NCBI GenBank assembly: GCA_045430345.1
Contig: JAILXT010000001.1
Coordinates: forward strand, 310,001-374,000
Reading direction: 5' to 3'
DNA from: Agarilytica sp045430345
GTDB taxonomy: Bacteria; Pseudomonadota; Gammaproteobacteria; Pseudomonadales; Cellvibrionaceae
DNA length: 64,000 bases
The position numbers were made by a program, and so were the translations under genes. Below the pieces are notes generated by a model. It saw only the letters and a list, made by a program, of their open reading frames with translations, did no database searches and was not told the origin of the DNA. Position 1 is the first letter of the stretch. Each line of letters begins with the position of its first letter. Below, one piece after another: positions 62,475 through 64,000 of this stretch.

Positions 62475-63887
62475 ATGTTGAAAATACAGCAGCAGTTGAC
62501 CAACAGTTTTTATATTCTTCTTAGTCTTCCTGCGACAGCGATGGGGTTTGCGCTTTCTGTGCAAATTGCCGCACTTAGTTGGATTCTCTCTACACAATAT
62601 CAATTAGAAATACATGACATCGGGCTGGTGTGGGCGGCTGGCCCTTTGGCTGGGATCTTGGGGCAAGTGATCATTGGGTTAATCAGTGATCGTGTGTGGT
62701 TTTGGGGCGGGCGCCGTCGACCATTTATTTTAATTGGAGGCACCTTAGCGGCGTTAATGTTGCTAATGTTACCGAACATACAGATTATTTCTTCTGCGAC
62801 GGGCGGCACAGAAATTTTAATCATCGCGATTGTCGTTGCTTTGTCCTTGGACCTCGCGATAAACGTTAGTTTTAACCCCACACGTTCGATCATTGCCGAT
62901 GTCACACAGACCCCAAAAGAGCGTGCAAAGGGCTATACCTGGATGCAAACGATTTCAGGATCGTTTGGTGTGGCGGCGTATTTTATTGGGGCGGTTTGGG
63001 GCAATTACGTTCTAATTTATGTCGGCGCGGGATTAGTCTTGGCTCTATCAATATTACCTGCGTTCTTTATTACAGAGCCCGAGCGTGTGGAAGAGGAAAA
63101 TTCTGCTGCTGCGGATGCCCTTCATCTTTCGTTTATCGAAATGCTATTACAGATTAAGCCCCTGTGGGGCTTTTTGATTTATTCGTTGTATGCATTGGTT
63201 GCGAGAGTTTTTCATTATGAAACTGATACCTATATCGTTGAAATTGTGTGCATCGTTATCACTGTCTCAACGATCGCCCAAGTTTTCAGTGCGGATACGA
63301 AAAAATCTGGAGCGAGTAATTTTCGTAAAGTGTTAGCCGCGCATGCGTTTACATGGATTGGCGTGCAAGCGATGTTTGTGTATATGTTTGCCTTTGTCCA
63401 ATACAGCTTACCCGAGTTAGGCGATATTGAGATGGGGCGCGTTGTATCGATTTCGTTTTTAATTTTGAGTGCAGTGGCGGCGGTATTACCTGTTCTCGTT
63501 TTACGGCCGATGAGTGAAACTTTTGGGCCGCTTAAAACACATTGTGCGTGTATTGCGTCGATGGCAGTAGGGTATTTGTTATTAGCTTCAATCGTGTCGA
63601 ATGTGTGGGTTATTTATGGTTTGATGGCCTTGTTGGGTGTTGGTTGGGCATCAACGATTAGTTTGCCGTTTGCGATTATGTCTGTTTCGGTAAGTAAGTC
63701 ACAGATGGGGGCGTATATGGGGCTGTTTAATTTGTCGGTAGTATTGCCTCAGTTAATTGCGAGCCTTGGGGTTGGGCCGATTGTGAGTCAGGCGGATGAT
63801 AAAAGTCTTATTTTTATTATCTGTGGTGTTTCCTTGGGTATTTCTGCGGTGATTTGGGCGTTTGTTCATGATTCAGGGGCTCGGTAA
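62475..63887 (+). CDS. MFS transporter, SLC45/glycoside-symporter-like
   Basis: The 470-residue protein has 12 predicted helices. The loop after helix 2 reads GLISDRVWFWGGRRRPFILIGG, which is typical of the SLC45 and GPH-like sugar:proton symporters (sucrose, maltose or maltodextrin). Helix 4 reads LSLDLAINVSFNPTRSIIADVT. The substrate cannot be fixed. ATG 62475 is preferred over the overlapping GTG. The last 113 bp of the window hold no recognised gene. Confidence 0.85.
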   Translation: MLKIQQQLTNSFYILLSLPATAMGFALSVQIAALSWILSTQYQLEIHDIGLVWAAGPLAGILGQVIIGLISDRVWFWGGRRRPFILIGGTLAALMLLMLPNIQIISSATGGTEILIIAIVVALSLDLAINVSFNPTRSIIADVTQTPKERAKGYTWMQTISGSFGVAAYFIGAVWGNYVLIYVGAGLVLALSILPAFFITEPERVEEENSAAADALHLSFIEMLLQIKPLWGFLIYSLYALVARVFHYETDTYIVEIVCIVITVSTIAQVFSADTKKSGASNFRKVLAAHAFTWIGVQAMFVYMFAFVQYSLPELGDIEMGRVVSISFLILSAVAAVLPVLVLRPMSETFGPLKTHCACIASMAVGYLLLASIVSNVWVIYGLMALLGVGWASTISLPFAIMSVSVSKSQMGAYMGLFNLSVVLPQLIASLGVGPIVSQADDKSLIFIICGVSLGISAVIWAFVHDSGAR

Positions 63888-64000
63888 TTACTTTGGATGT
63901 TGATTGGTCGTTGTTGGGGTGATCACAAGTAATACGGCGACTATATGCAAGACACGCCGCGAGTACGTCCATGTAGGCTCTCTGTTGACATCCATGTCAA

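Overview
This window is a stretch of chromosome from a gammaproteobacterium. The blocks tig-clpP-clpX-lon-hupB-ppiD, cmk/rpsA/ihfB, lapA-lapB and tusDCB all have the form usual in that class. Moderate GC in the housekeeping genes, plus SLBB/Wzi-type export proteins, point to a marine lineage of the Cellvibrio/Saccharophagus/Alteromonas kind. That placement is inference; no 16S gene is present.

Layout. (1) 1-8190: the start of a CoA-transferase gene (minus strand, running off the left edge), a ComEA-like secreted protein, then pyrF, cmk, lapA, lapB, rpsA and ihfB on the plus strand. (2) 8190-9496: a decayed IS3-family insertion sequence directly behind the ihfB terminator. (3) 9986-38316: a surface-polysaccharide (O-antigen/capsule) locus of about 28 kb, all plus strand and visibly more AT-rich than its flanks, with several long gene-free gaps. 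(4) 38740-43123: tRNA-Asn, tRNA-Val, an SLBB/Wza-like export protein and a Wzi-like protein, all minus strand and convergent with the locus. (5) 43446-53021: tRNA-Leu, tig, clpP, clpX, lon, hupB, ppiD. (6) 53132-64000: cysC with an SLC13-type permease, murI, rmuC, a DUF2489 protein, the tusDCB-trmA operon, a Bax-inhibitor-1 family gene, an SDR gene and an MFS transporter.

How the polysaccharide locus may work. ManC supplies GDP-mannose. WecB/WecC supply UDP-ManNAc and UDP-ManNAcA. A fused NeuA-NeuB protein plus a NeuC homologue should make a CMP-activated nonulosonic (sialic-type) acid. The next three genes, overlapping or nearly touching, encode HisF-like, HisH-like and WbpG/PseA-like proteins, the machinery that turns an N-acetyl group into an acetamidino group. 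A pyruvyl transferase, a Wzx flippase, a large unassigned GT-B-like protein, a Wzy polymerase, an acyltransferase, an AsnB-type amidotransferase, a heparinase II/III-like protein and a GT4 glycosyltransferase follow. A C4-reductase, a WbpM-like 4,6-dehydratase and a PglC-like phosphoglycosyl transferase close the locus. There are two possible initiating enzymes (WecA-like and PglC-like), and Wzz sets chain length.

The most interesting points are the fused NeuA-NeuB enzyme coupled to an amidotransferase trio whose HisF has Glu at the catalytic Asp130 position, the unassigned 586-residue glycosyltransferase candidate, and two nearly identical 18-bp palindromes upstream of the polysaccharide locus and in the comEA/CoA-transferase divergent region.
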